Shown in pieces: positions 28,201 to 37,870 of a stretch of DNA of 63,949 nt; the stretch's first letter is position 1; every line of letters starts with the position of its first letter. The stretch comes from Paenibacillus brevis (GTDB taxonomy: Bacteria > Bacillota > Bacilli > Paenibacillales > Paenibacillaceae), in contig NZ_JAHLQJ010000024.1 of assembly GCF_018919145.1 (NCBI RefSeq), positions 1 through 63,949 on the forward strand, written 5' to 3'. The position numbers were made by a program, and so were the translations under genes. Under the pieces are notes generated by a model. It was not told the DNA's origin. It searched no databases and was given only the letters and a program-made list of their open reading frames with translations.

Positions 28201-28307
28201 AAAAAAAGTGACACCCGAACAAGTCGGGGCACTTTTTATGAACAGTTTTTTTGAATTTGTTTCATAAGCCCATGCAATAGTTTACCCGTTACGAGAAACC
28301 CTGTCAA
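28201..28307 (-). promoter_or_regulatory. pyrG promoter and CTP-sensitive attenuator
   Basis: On the minus strand TTGACA (28302-28307), a 17-bp spacer and TAAACT (28279-28284) are followed seven bases later by GGGC (28271-28268), the slippage-prone start described for B. subtilis pyrG. About 35 nt downstream lies a terminator: AAAAAGTGCCCCGA, a CTTGT loop, and a TCGGGTGTCACTTTTTTT 3' arm (28201-28237). In B. subtilis, low CTP leads to addition of extra G residues that pair with a C-rich terminator arm and prevent termination; the GCCCC tract here could serve that purpose. Confidence 0.8.
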
Positions 28308-28336
28308 GGCAATTTCAGGCTAATCTTAAGTGGCAA

Positions 28337-28900
28337 TTATTTGTCTTCTTCTTCGTCAAAATCTTCTTCTTCCGACTCCTCATCGAGCTCTTCCTCTTCT
28401 TCATCGACCATGTCCTCGTCTTCAAGAAGAGAATCATCCTCGACTTCTTCCACTTCTTCTTCGTCATCATCCGTGAACAGCTCGTCTTCGTCTTCGGATT
28501 CTTCATCGATCGCATCGAAATCATCATCGTCAGAGGTGTAGGTTTCTTCCTCTTCGGTGAAATCATCATCCAAATCATCGTCTTCGTCATTAATAATGCG
28601 CGGACGCTTGGCATTCCCAACCGGATCCTCAGAACGCTCAATCGGATACCAGCGCTTCAAGCCCCATAGATTTGTACCTACGCAGGCGAAACGGCCATCA
28701 ATATTGATCTCCGTATACAGCTGGGCAATGGCATCATTTATTTCTTCCTCGGACATTCCGCGGACCTTTGCAACTTCATTCATCAAGTCTCGGTAATAGT
28801 ATGGCGTGTTCGCCACCTTCAAGATCATAAAGGCCAAGTCGACCATCGGAATCTCTTGCACTTTTTCCGGGTCCAATTTCAAATTGAGCGGGGTACTCAC
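28337..28900 (-). CDS. rpoE: DNA-directed RNA polymerase subunit delta
   Basis: A 187-residue protein with an ordered N-terminal HARE/winged-helix domain of about 90 residues (MVDLAFMILKVANTPYYYRDL, WGLKRWYP) and an almost purely Asp/Glu C-terminal tail from about residue 104. Delta increases RNA polymerase recycling and promoter selectivity in Firmicutes. Translation begins at GTG behind GAGAGGAAG. No separate terminator was seen between it and the pyrG promoter. Confidence 0.97.
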   Translation of the reverse strand: MSTPLNLKLDPEKVQEIPMVDLAFMILKVANTPYYYRDLMNEVAKVRGMSEEEINDAIAQLYTEINIDGRFACVGTNLWGLKRWYPIERSEDPVGNAKRPRIINDEDDDLDDDFTEEEETYTSDDDDFDAIDEESEDEDELFTDDDEEEVEEVEDDSLLEDEDMVDEEEEELDEESEEEDFDEEEDK

Positions 28901-29362
28901 TTACGGACACTTCCTCTCGCAACAATGTTCAACAGCTATTAATCATCCTACAAGATAACACTGCCCTAGAGGACAATGCATCTTATAAACATATCCATAT
29001 CACAAAATAGTAAACCTTATTTGCCATTAAAAAGCAAGTTTTAGTTGTGCCCAAACCGTGGACAGATCAATAAGAAGAGACGGGGGAACAAATCCCCCGC
29101 CTCATGACTGTATCCACTTTGAAGCGAAGTCCGCCCTTCAGCTTCAAAAGATGGCGAAGCGCCTTCAAGCCCTTCCCTGTATCGTATGTTTTATCCCGCA
29201 CTTTGACACGGTGCCTGCATGCCCATCCTGAAAAAACTTCCCTCTCCATCCGGGACAGCCGCCGGGCTGCCTATTTTATAAGAGCAGGGCCCCTACCCCA
29301 TTCATGGTTCCTCGAGGCGTCATACAATACCTCAACACGCTTCGGACAGGAGGGCTACATGC
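28901..29362. other. 462-bp intergenic region without a supported gene
   Basis: This gap between divergently transcribed rpoE and the subtilase gene should hold both promoters. Small reading frames on both strands (about 60-88 codons) lack ribosome sites and recognisable domains. A GGGGGA/TCCCCC hairpin lies at about 29079-29098 without a T run. No element was identified with confidence. Confidence 0.4.
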
Positions 29363-30556
29363 ATGGATGAATCCAGCTTCCTGCGGTATTTGAATGAGAC
29401 CACGAACACCTCTGGCCCGAATGGCCGCTACATTCTCCGATTCAGTTCTCCAGGACAATACATCAAGATCACAGCCCGGCTGCAAGAAGAGCAAGAGCGC
29501 TATCCGAATCTTGATCAGATTCGCATCTCCCCGCTGCTCGGGGCTTTGCTGTGCCCTCAGGGCGCTCTGGACCCCAAGACGCTGCGCGAACGATTCGGGG
29601 TAATTGCGGAAAAGGATGAGCCTGTAGATATCCTGGCGGCAAGTGCACTCGATAAGGATTTGTCCTCCGGGCTGCCATGGGGAATTCGCCGGATCGGGGC
29701 CTCTGAAGCCTGGTCCGTCTCCACAGGACATCAGATTCGAATCGGCGTGATCGATACCGGGGCCGACTTCAGCCACCCCGATCTGCGAAGCTCTTTGTCC
29801 AGAGGGGTCAATCTGCTCAACCCGATGAGTCCTCCGCATGATGATAACGGGCATGGGACGCATATTGCGGGTACTATTGCCGCCTCGGGCGGCTCCAAGG
29901 GGATGATGGGCGTTGCCCCGCGCGCGCTCATTCATCCTGTCAAAGCATTTGACCATAACGGCTCAGCCTATGTCTCGGATATTGTGCTGGGCATCGACTG
30001 GTGCGTCCAGAACCGGATGCACATCATTAATATGAGCTTCGGCATGAAGAGCAAGAGCCAGGCGCTGCTAAACACAGTCCGCAAAGCGTATAACGCGGGT
30101 ATTGTGGTGGTTGCTTCCTCGGGCAACGATAAGAAGAGCAATGGTGCAGATTATCCCGCCCGGTACCCGTATACGATCTCCGTCGGAGCAACCGGACGCG
30201 ACGGCAGGATCGCTCCGTTCAGCAACCGCGGATCGCGGATCGATATCTATGCGCCGGGCGAGAAGGTCAAATCCTGCTGGCTGGGCAACGGCTACAAGGA
30301 GATGAACGGCACCTCCATGGCCACCTCGCACGTCAGCGGCGCCATCGCGCTGCTGCTGGCCCAGCGCCCGGGCCTGTCGCCCGCCGAGATCAAGCGGCGG
30401 CTGCGGCGCACGGCCCGGCCGCTGCCTGCAGGCGCGGCCGGCAAGAGCAAGACCTCCCACCCGCCGGGGGAGGTCAGTGCCTCCCGCCTGCTGCGGGGAG
30501 GGGGCCGCAAAGCCCCCGTAGCAGGCGCAAAAAAGCCGGCAGGGAAGTCCTCCTAG
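29363..30556 (+). CDS. S8 family subtilisin-like serine peptidase
   Basis: A 397-residue subtilase with no obvious signal peptide. The triad is visible: Asp in RIGVIDTGADFSHPDL (about 130), His in NGHGTHIAGTIAA (about 165) and Ser in NGTSMATSHVSGAIALL (about 320). The first 110 residues resemble an inhibitor_I9-like propeptide followed by a linker. The C-terminal 50 residues are Gly/Ala/Lys-rich. The start at 29363 has AGGAGGG upstream. Without a clear leader it may be intracellular or use a non-classical route. The 3' end is much more GC-rich than the rest of the gene. Confidence 0.9.
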   Translation: MDESSFLRYLNETTNTSGPNGRYILRFSSPGQYIKITARLQEEQERYPNLDQIRISPLLGALLCPQGALDPKTLRERFGVIAEKDEPVDILAASALDKDLSSGLPWGIRRIGASEAWSVSTGHQIRIGVIDTGADFSHPDLRSSLSRGVNLLNPMSPPHDDNGHGTHIAGTIAASGGSKGMMGVAPRALIHPVKAFDHNGSAYVSDIVLGIDWCVQNRMHIINMSFGMKSKSQALLNTVRKAYNAGIVVVASSGNDKKSNGADYPARYPYTISVGATGRDGRIAPFSNRGSRIDIYAPGEKVKSCWLGNGYKEMNGTSMATSHVSGAIALLLAQRPGLSPAEIKRRLRRTARPLPAGAAGKSKTSHPPGEVSASRLLRGGGRKAPVAGAKKPAGKSS

Positions 30557-30574
30557 AGACTTCCCTGCCGGCTT
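30531..30574. terminator. large bidirectional terminator between the subtilase and argS
   Basis: A perfect 17-bp inverted repeat (AAGCCGGCAGGGAAGTC and GACTTCCCTGCCGGCTT) overlaps the last codons and stop of the subtilase gene and lies about 60 bp from the converging argS stop. The stop codon sits in the loop. Confidence 0.85.
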
Positions 30575-30635
30575 CGCGGCCGCACCGCGTGCCAGCCCTG
30601 CTAGAGAGGCAGGGCGGCAGGCGCGGCGGCGGGCA

Positions 30636-32315
30636 CTACATCCGCTCCGGCGCGGACACGCCGATGAGCCTGAGCACGTTCGCAATGACCGTGCGAACGG
30701 CCCCGAGCAGCACGAGACGTGCTGCTGTCTGTTCCGCGTCTTCCGTAATGACGCGTTCAGCCCGGTAATAGCTGTGCAGCATCGCTGCCAGCTCATATAC
30801 ATAGCGCACCAGGCGATGCGGTGCATAGCTGTTCGCCGCAACCGCAATCTCCTCCGGCAGCTCGCCCATCTTGCGGAGCAGATCATATTCATGCTCTGCC
30901 GTCAGCTTGCTGAAGTTCACCGCATTCGGCTGCGGGATCTCCACGCCCTGCTCCTCCGCTTGGCGGAAAATGCTGCAAATTCGCGCATGCGCATATTGCA
31001 CGTAATAAACCGGATTCTCGTTCGAGGTCGAAATCGCGAGATCCATGTCAAAATCCAGATGGGAGTCCATGCTCCGCATTGTGAAGAAGTAACGGATCGC
31101 ATCCACGCCGACCTCGTCCATCAGATCGACCATCGTAACCGCTTTGCCGGTCCGCTTGGACATCTTCACCTTTTCCCCATCCTGGAACAAGCTGACCATC
31201 TGGGCAATCAGCACGGTAAGCTGCTCTGGATTTTTGCCGAGTGCCTGCATAGCCGCCTTTACCCGAGGAATATATCCATGGTGGTCCGCCCCCCAGATAT
31301 TGATCAAGCGGTTGAAGCCGCGGTCATACTTGTTGCGGTGGTAGGCAATATCCGGTGTCAGATAGGTGTAGGTGCCGTCGTTCTTAACGAGAACGCGGTC
31401 CTTGTCATCTCCATAATCGGTTGTGCGCAGCCAGGTAGCCCCATCCTGCTCGTAAGTCTGGCCCTTCTCGCGAAGCTCGGCGAGGGAGGCTTCTACTTGT
31501 CCATCCTCATACAGCGAAGTCTCGCTGAACCAGACGTCGAAGTCAACCCGGAAGCGCCCAAGGTCTCGCTTGATCTTGGCGAGCTCTTTTTCCAGCCCAT
31601 AACTGCGCAGGAACGCTTCGCGCTCCTCGGCCGTCATTGACAACAGCGCATCGCCCTTCTCGGAGACGAGCTCCTTGGCAAAGCCCTTGATGTCTTCGCC
31701 GTGATAGCCATCCTCCGGCATCGGAACATCTTGTCCGAGCTCCTGAAGATATCTTGCTTCAATAGACTTGCACAGGTTGACAACCTGATTGCCTGCATCA
31801 TTAATGTAGTATTCCCGGGTTACCTCGTAGCCCGCAAAGTCCAGCACATTACACAAGGCATCCCCCACGGCCGCTCCCCGGGCATGTCCTAAATGAAGGC
31901 TTCCCGTCGGGTTCGCGCTGACGAATTCCATCTGAACCCGCTCCCCTTGACCTGCATCGACTCGTCCGTAATTTTTCCCTTGGCTGTAGACCTGCTCGAT
32001 GACAGGATACAGATAGCTTTTGCCTAGCCGGAAATTAATAAAGCCCGGGCCTGCAATTTCAGCCTGCTCGATGCCCGCCTTGGCATAGTCGAGATACCCG
32101 ATCAGTTCCTCGGCGATTTGGCGCGGGTTCTTCTTGGCGATCCGGGAGAGCTGCATAGCCGCATTGGTTGCCAGGTCTCCATGCGCCTTTTCCTTCGGCA
32201 CCTCCAGTACAATGACCGGAACTTCCTCCCGCTGCGCTAGGCCTGCCGCGATAATCGCCTCGGCGATCGCTTCCTTTAATGCCTGATTGATTCTTTCCAA
32301 TGGATTGACTGTCAT
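30636..32315 (-). CDS. argS: arginyl-tRNA synthetase
   Basis: A 559-residue class I synthetase with [14 protein letters not shown] (HIGH motif, about 131) and [10 protein letters not shown] (KMSKS, about 360). It has the N-terminal Add-1 domain typical of ArgRS and a C-terminal DALR anticodon-binding domain. It follows ywiB with the AGGAGG site overlapping the ywiB stop, so the two are one operon, as the ywiB-argS order in B. subtilis suggests. Confidence 0.98.
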   Translation of the reverse strand: MTVNPLERINQALKEAIAEAIIAAGLAQREEVPVIVLEVPKEKAHGDLATNAAMQLSRIAKKNPRQIAEELIGYLDYAKAGIEQAEIAGPGFINFRLGKSYLYPVIEQVYSQGKNYGRVDAGQGERVQMEFVSANPTGSLHLGHARGAAVGDALCNVLDFAGYEVTREYYINDAGNQVVNLCKSIEARYLQELGQDVPMPEDGYHGEDIKGFAKELVSEKGDALLSMTAEEREAFLRSYGLEKELAKIKRDLGRFRVDFDVWFSETSLYEDGQVEASLAELREKGQTYEQDGATWLRTTDYGDDKDRVLVKNDGTYTYLTPDIAYHRNKYDRGFNRLINIWGADHHGYIPRVKAAMQALGKNPEQLTVLIAQMVSLFQDGEKVKMSKRTGKAVTMVDLMDEVGVDAIRYFFTMRSMDSHLDFDMDLAISTSNENPVYYVQYAHARICSIFRQAEEQGVEIPQPNAVNFSKLTAEHEYDLLRKMGELPEEIAVAANSYAPHRLVRYVYELAAMLHSYYRAERVITEDAEQTAARLVLLGAVRTVIANVLRLIGVSAPERM

Positions 32316-32317
32316 TG

Positions 32318-32737
32318 TTACTGTTCCTCCTGTATATGTAAGCTGATAGCGAAATGTCCCGACAAGTCCTCAAAGACATACAAATCATACTCACAGACTA
32401 CATGACCGGTTGTCCCCGTCAGATTCGTCTCCAAAGACCGCGTGCGCGTCGAAAGATTGAAGCTGGTCAGCGGTGAGCGATAAAACCCCGGCAGCCGCCG
32501 TCCGACCTCGAACGTCTGCTCCGACTCCACCCCGCCGTGACGCATAATTTTCAGAGCGCCTCCGGTGATTTTCACCAGTGTCCGGGTTGCTCCGCTACCC
32601 TGAATCTCCTCCGGCTCCTCGTAACGGATATAGGTTGCATCTTCTTTGACAAAGACCACCCCTATCCACTCCTGGACGGTCTCCTCCCGCCCTTGTCGGC
32701 TCTTCACCACAATTCTGGCCTTGGTCTGTTCCGGCAT
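32318..32737 (-). CDS. ywiB: YwiB family (DUF1934) beta-barrel protein
   Basis: A 139-residue protein of the calycin-like DUF1934 family, with alternating strands such as [29 protein letters not shown] and [12 protein letters not shown]. Its molecular function is not established. The ATG at 32737 is preferred because GGAGA lies eight bases upstream. It is co-transcribed with argS from the promoter at 32782-32810. Confidence 0.87.
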   Translation of the reverse strand: MPEQTKARIVVKSRQGREETVQEWIGVVFVKEDATYIRYEEPEEIQGSGATRTLVKITGGALKIMRHGGVESEQTFEVGRRLPGFYRSPLTSFNLSTRTRSLETNLTGTTGHVVCEYDLYVFEDLSGHFAISLHIQEEQ

Positions 32738-32781
32738 GTCCTGAATCTCCATTCTATATCATACATGGTTCCTATTGTACT

Positions 32782-32810
32782 ACTATATCCAGTTCGAGGC
32801 GCCAATTCAA
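32782..32810 (-). promoter_or_regulatory. ywiB-argS promoter
   Basis: TTGAAT (32805-32810), a 17-bp spacer and TATAGT (32782-32787) on the minus strand, 45 bp upstream of the ywiB start. No T-box specifier/antiterminator elements were seen in this leader. Confidence 0.6.
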
Positions 32811-32901
32811 TAAGAGAACGGGAGTCTGTCCAGGATCGCTGAACGTGATGTAGTGCCCGGAGAGCTCCCTCCGCCGGAGCGCTTGCAGGAAATACGAAGA
32901 G

Positions 32902-33080
32902 ACTTGTACAATTTTTCGCACAAGTTGCTCTCCAACCCTTGTCTGCTTGATCCAGGTTGTACGAAAAATCATACAAAAATCAATGCACAGTATCCAAGAC
33001 TCGAAAAGTTATATGGTCTTTCAGTTAAAATACCCGTCATTCCCCCGAAAAGAGCATTTTTCGCACGAAATATCGTACAA
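32902..33080. repeat. three copies of an ATTTTTCGYACRA motif upstream of ywiB-argS
   Basis: The motif occurs at 32911-32923 (plus), 32957-32969 (minus) and 33056-33068 (plus). Two copies are embedded in palindromes: ACTTGT...ACAAGT (32902-32925) and TTGTA...TACAA (32957-32976). They lie 100-290 bp upstream of the ywiB-argS promoter. The whole 507-bp gap between ywiB and speE has no convincing gene; short minus-strand frames there lack ribosome sites. Confidence 0.5.
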
Positions 33081-33169
33081 ACCATCCTTCACTCCCTGCA
33101 CAATCATCACGGGTCAAGGTAATCCATCCATATCCAGTATCAGTATCTAATAGCCAATATTCAGTAGCC

Positions 33170-33212
33170 AAAAAAAGCCCGTGCGGCATCTAAATGCAAA
33201 CCGCACAGGCTT
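33170..33212 (-). terminator. terminator of speE
   Basis: AAGCCTGTGCGG and CCGCACGGGCTT pair on the minus strand with a 14-nt loop and a following T run, about 33 bp past the speE stop. Confidence 0.9.
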
Positions 33213-33244
33213 ATTCATTCTGCATATCATTGCCCAGTACCCAC

Positions 33245-34072
33245 CTATTTCACCAGATCCTCCACAAACCTCGGCAGAACAAAGGCCGCCTTATGCAAGC
33301 GAGGCGTATAATACCTGGTGTCCAGTTCAGCGATGGACGCTTCCTCGGCTTCAAGCGGGTCATACTTCTTGCTGCCCATGGTGAACGTCCACAAGCCGCT
33401 TGGATAAGTAGGTATGTTGGCTCCGTACACCCGGACGATCGGAAAAATATCCTTTACATCCCTGTTCACTTTTTGAATCAGATCTGCCTTGAACCACGGG
33501 TTATCGGTCTGCGCCACGAAAATGCCATCTTCCTTCAACGCCTCATGAATGCCTTGATAGAAGCCGCGTTCAAACAGCGGCGCAGCCGGACCGACCGGCT
33601 CGGTCGAATCGACGATGATGACATCGTATTTGTCCTTACTCTGGATAATATGCATGTAGCCGTCGCCCACCTGCACATCCACCCGCGGATGATCAAGCTG
33701 GCCTGCGATCTCCGGCAAATACTGCTTGGAGTAGGCGATTACCTTACCGTCAATCTCTGCAAGAACGGCTTTCTCTACTTGAGGATGCTTGATGACCTCG
33801 CGGATGACTCCGCCGTCCCCTCCGCCCACAACCAGGACCTGCTTGGGATCAGGATGGGTAACGAGCGCAGGATGCGCAGCCATCTCATGGTAGACAAACT
33901 CGTCCTTCACGGTGGTCATAACCATTCCGTCAAGCACCAGCATCCTTCCGAATTCCTCCGTATCTATTAGGGCCAGATCCTGATACTCTGTCTTCTCAGT
34001 GACCAAGGTCTCGCGGATCTTAGCTGTAATTCCGAATTCCGGCGTCTGCTTCTCAGTGAACCATAACTCCAC
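33245..34072 (-). CDS. speE: spermidine synthase
   Basis: A 275-residue aminopropyltransferase. The decarboxylated-SAM site is [16 protein letters not shown] (about 81-96), followed by the acidic [14 protein letters not shown] loop (about 153-166) with the proton-acceptor Asp, and the N-terminal [10 protein letters not shown]. The enzyme makes spermidine from putrescine. The agmatinase gene speB, next to it in B. subtilis, is absent; the next gene upstream is a ferredoxin reductase, separated by a 126-bp gap with a hairpin. Confidence 0.96.
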   Translation of the reverse strand: MELWFTEKQTPEFGITAKIRETLVTEKTEYQDLALIDTEEFGRMLVLDGMVMTTVKDEFVYHEMAAHPALVTHPDPKQVLVVGGGDGGVIREVIKHPQVEKAVLAEIDGKVIAYSKQYLPEIAGQLDHPRVDVQVGDGYMHIIQSKDKYDVIIVDSTEPVGPAAPLFERGFYQGIHEALKEDGIFVAQTDNPWFKADLIQKVNRDVKDIFPIVRVYGANIPTYPSGLWTFTMGSKKYDPLEAEEASIAELDTRYYTPRLHKAAFVLPRFVEDLVK

Positions 34073-34102
34073 CTTGCAACCCCTTCTTTCCGCTTAGATA
34101 TA

Positions 34103-34129
34103 GTTTGGTTACCCTTACCTTAACCAAAC
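34103..34129. repeat. 9-bp stem-loop upstream of speE
   Basis: GTTTGGTTA and TAACCAAAC form a perfect stem with a 9-nt loop, 31-57 bp upstream of the speE start and beyond the reductase stop. No T tract follows on the minus strand. It may be an operator or an mRNA 5' element. Confidence 0.4.
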
Positions 34130-34198
34130 CCGGCCGAGAATAACACAGCGGAATGACTCCGAGAAGTCCAAGTGAGGGCTGCACGCCGTACTTCGGAG

Positions 34199-35224
34199 CT
34201 ATTCCTCGGCTGCCCCGAGCGCCCGGTTCTTCTCTTTAAAGCGGTTGTTATGGGAGGATACCATGGCGTACTGATCTGCCTCCGGCTCGATAAAGCGCTT
34301 TGCGCCATTTACGGCTTGAACCGCATCAGTAAATGTCCCGGCAATCAGCCGAACCTTGTTCGTGTAATCGATATAGTCACCCGCGCCAAATACGCCCGGA
34401 AGCGCCGTCTGCAGCTGCTCGTCGACCTCAGCCGTCCATTCTCCCATCTTGATGCCCCAATTGCGAATCGGGCCAAAGTCGCTCTTCATGCCATGATTTA
34501 CGATGACTGCATCCACGTCGAAGGACATCGTTGCGCCTGACTCCATATGGGCAACCGTGACCTGACTAATCGTCTCTCCATCTACACTGTGCAGCTTCTC
34601 AACTTTATATGGGGTATGAACCCGTACCGAGGATTCCTTCATCCGCGTCACATTACGCTCGTGACCGCCAAATTCATTCCGCCGATGCACAACCGTGACT
34701 GACCCTGCTACCGGCTCCAATTCATTTGCCCAGTCGACCGCAGAGTCGCCACCGCCCGAGATCAGAACATGCTTGCCTCGAAATACCTCCAGCTCTTGCA
34801 CAGTATAATGAAGATTCGTCACTTCAAAACGTTCCGCGCCTTCGATCTCCAGCTTTGCCGGCCTGATCATGCCGTAGCCTACCGCCATGATCACTGTCTT
34901 GGTCCAGTGCTGCTCACCGGAGGCTGTCGTCAAAATATAGGTGCCGTCCTCCTGAAGAGACAGGTGGGTAACCTGCTCGCCGAGAATAATCTCAGGATCG
35001 AAGGTTCTCGCCTGCTGCTCCAATTGCCCGATAAGCTTCTCGCATGGCATCGGTGTCACGCCGCCAACATCCCAGATCATTTTCTCAGGGTAATGAAGCA
35101 TGCGTCCTCCCAGTACCTCGTTCGCCTCAATCAGCTTTGTCTTCATATCTCTCATACCACTATAGAAAGCACTGTACATGCCGGCTGGACCGCCGCCAAT
35201 AATGGTGACATCAAAACACTCCAT
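34199..35224 (-). CDS. ferredoxin/flavodoxin-NADP reductase, thioredoxin-reductase-like (YumC type)
   Basis: A 341-residue flavoprotein with the FAD dinucleotide motif [18 protein letters not shown] at the N-terminus, an NADPH motif [17 protein letters not shown] (about 155-171), and [11 protein letters not shown] near the C-terminus. It lacks the CXXC of thioredoxin reductase, as expected for YumC-type reductases that pass electrons from NADPH to ferredoxin. The start at 35224 has AGGAGG nine bases upstream. A strong Fur box lies 64-78 bp upstream, so it is probably induced by iron limitation. Confidence 0.92.
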   Translation of the reverse strand: MECFDVTIIGGGPAGMYSAFYSGMRDMKTKLIEANEVLGGRMLHYPEKMIWDVGGVTPMPCEKLIGQLEQQARTFDPEIILGEQVTHLSLQEDGTYILTTASGEQHWTKTVIMAVGYGMIRPAKLEIEGAERFEVTNLHYTVQELEVFRGKHVLISGGGDSAVDWANELEPVAGSVTVVHRRNEFGGHERNVTRMKESSVRVHTPYKVEKLHSVDGETISQVTVAHMESGATMSFDVDAVIVNHGMKSDFGPIRNWGIKMGEWTAEVDEQLQTALPGVFGAGDYIDYTNKVRLIAGTFTDAVQAVNGAKRFIEPEADQYAMVSSHNNRFKEKNRALGAAEE

Positions 35225-35287
35225 GCAATTGTTCCTCCTCAAAGGCATTCTATAAAAATTAAAATAATCATTTATTCTCATTCTAAT

Positions 35288-35302
35288 TGAAAATGATTAT
35301 CA
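35288..35302 (-). promoter_or_regulatory. Fur box upstream of the ferredoxin reductase
   Basis: TGAAAATGATTATCA matches the 7-1-7 Fur consensus TGATAATNATTATCA at all but one defined position. A second AT-rich, weaker half-like sequence (AATAATCATTTATTCTCATT) lies between it and the gene. It could also influence the divergent PBP gene 140 bp away. Confidence 0.7.
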
Positions 35303-35388
35303 TCGTCAATGAAATTCACAGAATAAAGTACCATTCTCTTCCCCATACTGTTAGATAGGACATCCAATCATTGGCAATTTCATTTTTT

Positions 35389-35426
35389 AGAGGTTGTTGA
35401 AAAATTCATCTTTTGAACACGCACTT
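35389..35426 (+). repeat. short relic of the 2521-2742 repeat
   Basis: The 38 bp beginning AGAGGTTGTTGAAAAATTCA closely match the left end of the repeat at 2521 and end with GAACACGCACTT, like the right end at 2730-2741. It looks like a minimal copy with the interior missing. It sits just upstream of the ribosome site of the PBP gene. Confidence 0.55.
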
Positions 35427-35442
35427 ATAGGGGGGAGTACGC

Positions 35443-37512
35443 ATGCAAAAGCTAACACGCAGTAATCGCAAGCCTCGGCGCGGTAAATGGCTGAGGTTAT
35501 TCCAATTCATGCTGGTCTTTACGCTTGCCGGAGCGGTGCTGCTTGGCGGCTTACTTGTCTATCTGTACCAAGCGGTGCTCCCGCCTGCAGGTGCTGACCG
35601 CAACTCTCAGCTGCTCGATCTGCAGGGTCAAGCTATCGCTGTGTTCACAACCGGCGAACGAAACCAGCAACAGGTGAAGCTGGAGGATATATCGCCCTGG
35701 GTCGTTCAGGCCACACTAGCCGTTGAAGACCGGAAGTTCTATGAGCACTTCGGGTTCGATATAAAGGGAATGCTCCGGGCTGTACTCGTCAATCTCCGGG
35801 AGATGGACAAGGTGCAGGGCGCCAGCACGCTTAGCCAGCAACTGGCCCGTAATCTCTATCTGTCCCACGAGCGTACTTGGTCCCGCAAGCTTAAGGAAGC
35901 TAAGTATACCGCCCAGTTGGAAATGCAATATAGCAAGGACGAAATTTTGAATATGTATTTAAATGAAATTTATTATGGACGCGGAGCCTACGGAATTGAA
36001 GCGGCGGCCCAGCTCTATTTCGGCAAATCTGCAAAGGAGCTCAATCTGGCGGAGAGTGCCATTTTAGCCGGAATCCCGAAGGGACCCACCTACTATTCGC
36101 CCTACAACCATATGAAAAATGCCAAGGATCGGCAAAAGATCGTCCTGAACGCCATGAAGGAGATCGGGGCAATCACAGCCGATGAGGCCGAGAAGGCGTA
36201 TGAGGAGCTGCTGGCCTTTCAATCGCCACAGCAGCGGACTGGCGGCGATCAAGCTCCTTATTTTCGCGACTATATCCGAAATGTAGTCGTGAATGAGCTT
36301 GGATTCAATGAGGATCTGCTGGAAAGCGGCGGACTTCGCATCTACACCACCCTTGATATGGATGCACAGCGCGCTGCCGAGGATGCCGTTGCCTCAGAGC
36401 TGGAAGGAAGCGATGGGCTTGAGGTGGCATTAGTAGCGATCGATCCGCGCAACGGCTATGTAAAGGCACTGGTAGGCGGCACGAACTATACGACCAGTCA
36501 ATATAATCATGTCTTCGCCAAGACCCGGCAGCCCGGCTCCAGCTTCAAGCCGATTATGTATTTAGCTGCACTTTCGTCGAAAAAGATGACACCGGTCAGC
36601 ATGTTCAACAGCCAGCCGACCCTGTTCCACTATGATGAGGACCGCAAAACCTATAGCCCGAAAAATTACGGGGACAAGTATTTGGGAGAGATCGATATGC
36701 GTCGTGCGATCGCAGCCTCCGACAATATTTATGCTGTAAATACGCTGCTGACCATAGGCGCAGAGGAGGTCGCTGCATTAGGAGCAAAGATGGGGATTAC
36801 CAGTACGCTTACACCTGTTCCTTCGCTTGCGCTGGGGACTTCTCCGGTCAGTCCGTTCGAGATGGCTTCAGCCTTTGCCGTCATCAGTAATCAAGGTAAG
36901 CGGATTGAGCCGGTGGCCGTGCTGAAAATAACGGACGAGGAAGGCCATGTGCTTTATGAGACCAAGGAGCAGAAGCAGGAGCAGGTCATCGAGCCGGCGG
37001 CGGCTTATGTACTCACCCGGCTGCTGGAGGGCGTGTTCGAGGTGGGCGGCACCGGTAACCGCGTCTCCGAGGTGATTCAGCGACCGGTCGCAGGGAAGAC
37101 CGGAACAACCAGCACGGATGCTTGGCTTGTGGGCTATACTCCGGAGCTTTCAACCGCAGTCTGGGTCGGTTATGACAAGGGGAAATCGCTTGGAACGGCA
37201 GAATCGCGCAAGGCGGCACCGATCTTCGCCAAGTTTACGGAGAAGGCGCTGGAAAAGGTGCCTCCGAAAATTTTTCCGATGCCGGATGGCGTGGTGAGCG
37301 CTTATATTGATCCTTCCAGCGGCAAGCTGGCCACCGCAGACTGCCCTGACAAGCAGCTCGTAGTCTTCCTAGAAGGAACGGAGCCGACCGAATTCTGTAC
37401 CGAGCACAGCGGCGAAAGTGTGGAAGCCGAGGATTTGGCGCCTTTGCCGGTTCAGGAAGAGCCGGAAAACCGGTCCTGGTGGAGCGATCTGAAGCGATGG
37501 TGGATGAATTAA
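35443..37512 (+). CDS. pbpG: class A penicillin-binding protein (transglycosylase/transpeptidase)
   Basis: A 689-residue membrane-anchored enzyme with one N-terminal transmembrane segment (about 19-44). The GT51 domain shows EDRKFYEHFGFD and GASTLSQQLARN. The transpeptidase shows the SXXK nucleophile in PGSSFKPI (about 362), SDN (about 426) and KTGT (about 547). It polymerises and crosslinks peptidoglycan outside the membrane. The place between speE and ywhD is that of B. subtilis pbpG, though here it is on the opposite strand from both. The symbol rests on that synteny. Confidence 0.92.
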   Translation: MQKLTRSNRKPRRGKWLRLFQFMLVFTLAGAVLLGGLLVYLYQAVLPPAGADRNSQLLDLQGQAIAVFTTGERNQQQVKLEDISPWVVQATLAVEDRKFYEHFGFDIKGMLRAVLVNLREMDKVQGASTLSQQLARNLYLSHERTWSRKLKEAKYTAQLEMQYSKDEILNMYLNEIYYGRGAYGIEAAAQLYFGKSAKELNLAESAILAGIPKGPTYYSPYNHMKNAKDRQKIVLNAMKEIGAITADEAEKAYEELLAFQSPQQRTGGDQAPYFRDYIRNVVVNELGFNEDLLESGGLRIYTTLDMDAQRAAEDAVASELEGSDGLEVALVAIDPRNGYVKALVGGTNYTTSQYNHVFAKTRQPGSSFKPIMYLAALSSKKMTPVSMFNSQPTLFHYDEDRKTYSPKNYGDKYLGEIDMRRAIAASDNIYAVNTLLTIGAEEVAALGAKMGITSTLTPVPSLALGTSPVSPFEMASAFAVISNQGKRIEPVAVLKITDEEGHVLYETKEQKQEQVIEPAAAYVLTRLLEGVFEVGGTGNRVSEVIQRPVAGKTGTTSTDAWLVGYTPELSTAVWVGYDKGKSLGTAESRKAAPIFAKFTEKALEKVPPKIFPMPDGVVSAYIDPSSGKLATADCPDKQLVVFLEGTEPTEFCTEHSGESVEAEDLAPLPVQEEPENRSWWSDLKRWWMN

Positions 37513-37870
37513 TTCCACTGTCGGTAGTAATTAGTAATTACACAAAGTACACTCCTTTGTTCGCAAGCTAATTGTAAATCGGTAAGGCGACGATTTTAGT
37601 GCAGAATGGCACTAAAATTGACGACACGAGGACTGAGTAATATAGAAGTAGTTGTAGTTGTAACCCTAGGCTTAAGATCCTATTTCCCTATTACCTGGAT
37701 CGTAGGAAAATTAGTTTACTAACTACCACCATTATATAAGTTGAGCGAAAAGACAGCATGCTCTTGATCGATGCTGACTTGCCTCTGCTTCATGGCGCCG
37801 ATATGATGAAGGAAAACAAGCTGCAGCTTGGGAATCATGCTGGCAGCGACCAAAGAGGGGGCTCTTCATC
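37513..37870. other. 358-bp intergenic region with one hairpin
   Basis: ATTTTAGTGC (37593-37602) and GCACTAAAAT (37609-37618) make a perfect 10-bp stem with a 6-nt loop, about 80 bp beyond the PBP stop. No T run follows, but it is a plausible terminator or intergenic repeat. The remainder is AT-rich without a supported gene. Confidence 0.4.

Noticed and set aside
28341..28541. Serine-rich 66-codon plus-strand frame
   Set aside because: It is the antisense of the acidic Asp/Glu tail of rpoE.
29067..29370. Short overlapping frames (60 and 88 codons) between rpoE and the subtilase gene
   Set aside because: No ribosome sites, no recognisable family, low-complexity basic translation; the plus-strand one runs into the subtilase start in another frame.
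32704..32976. Minus-strand reading frames of 66-90 codons upstream of ywiB
   Set aside because: They lack ribosome sites and span the ywiB-argS promoter and the repeated motif. No recognisable domain.
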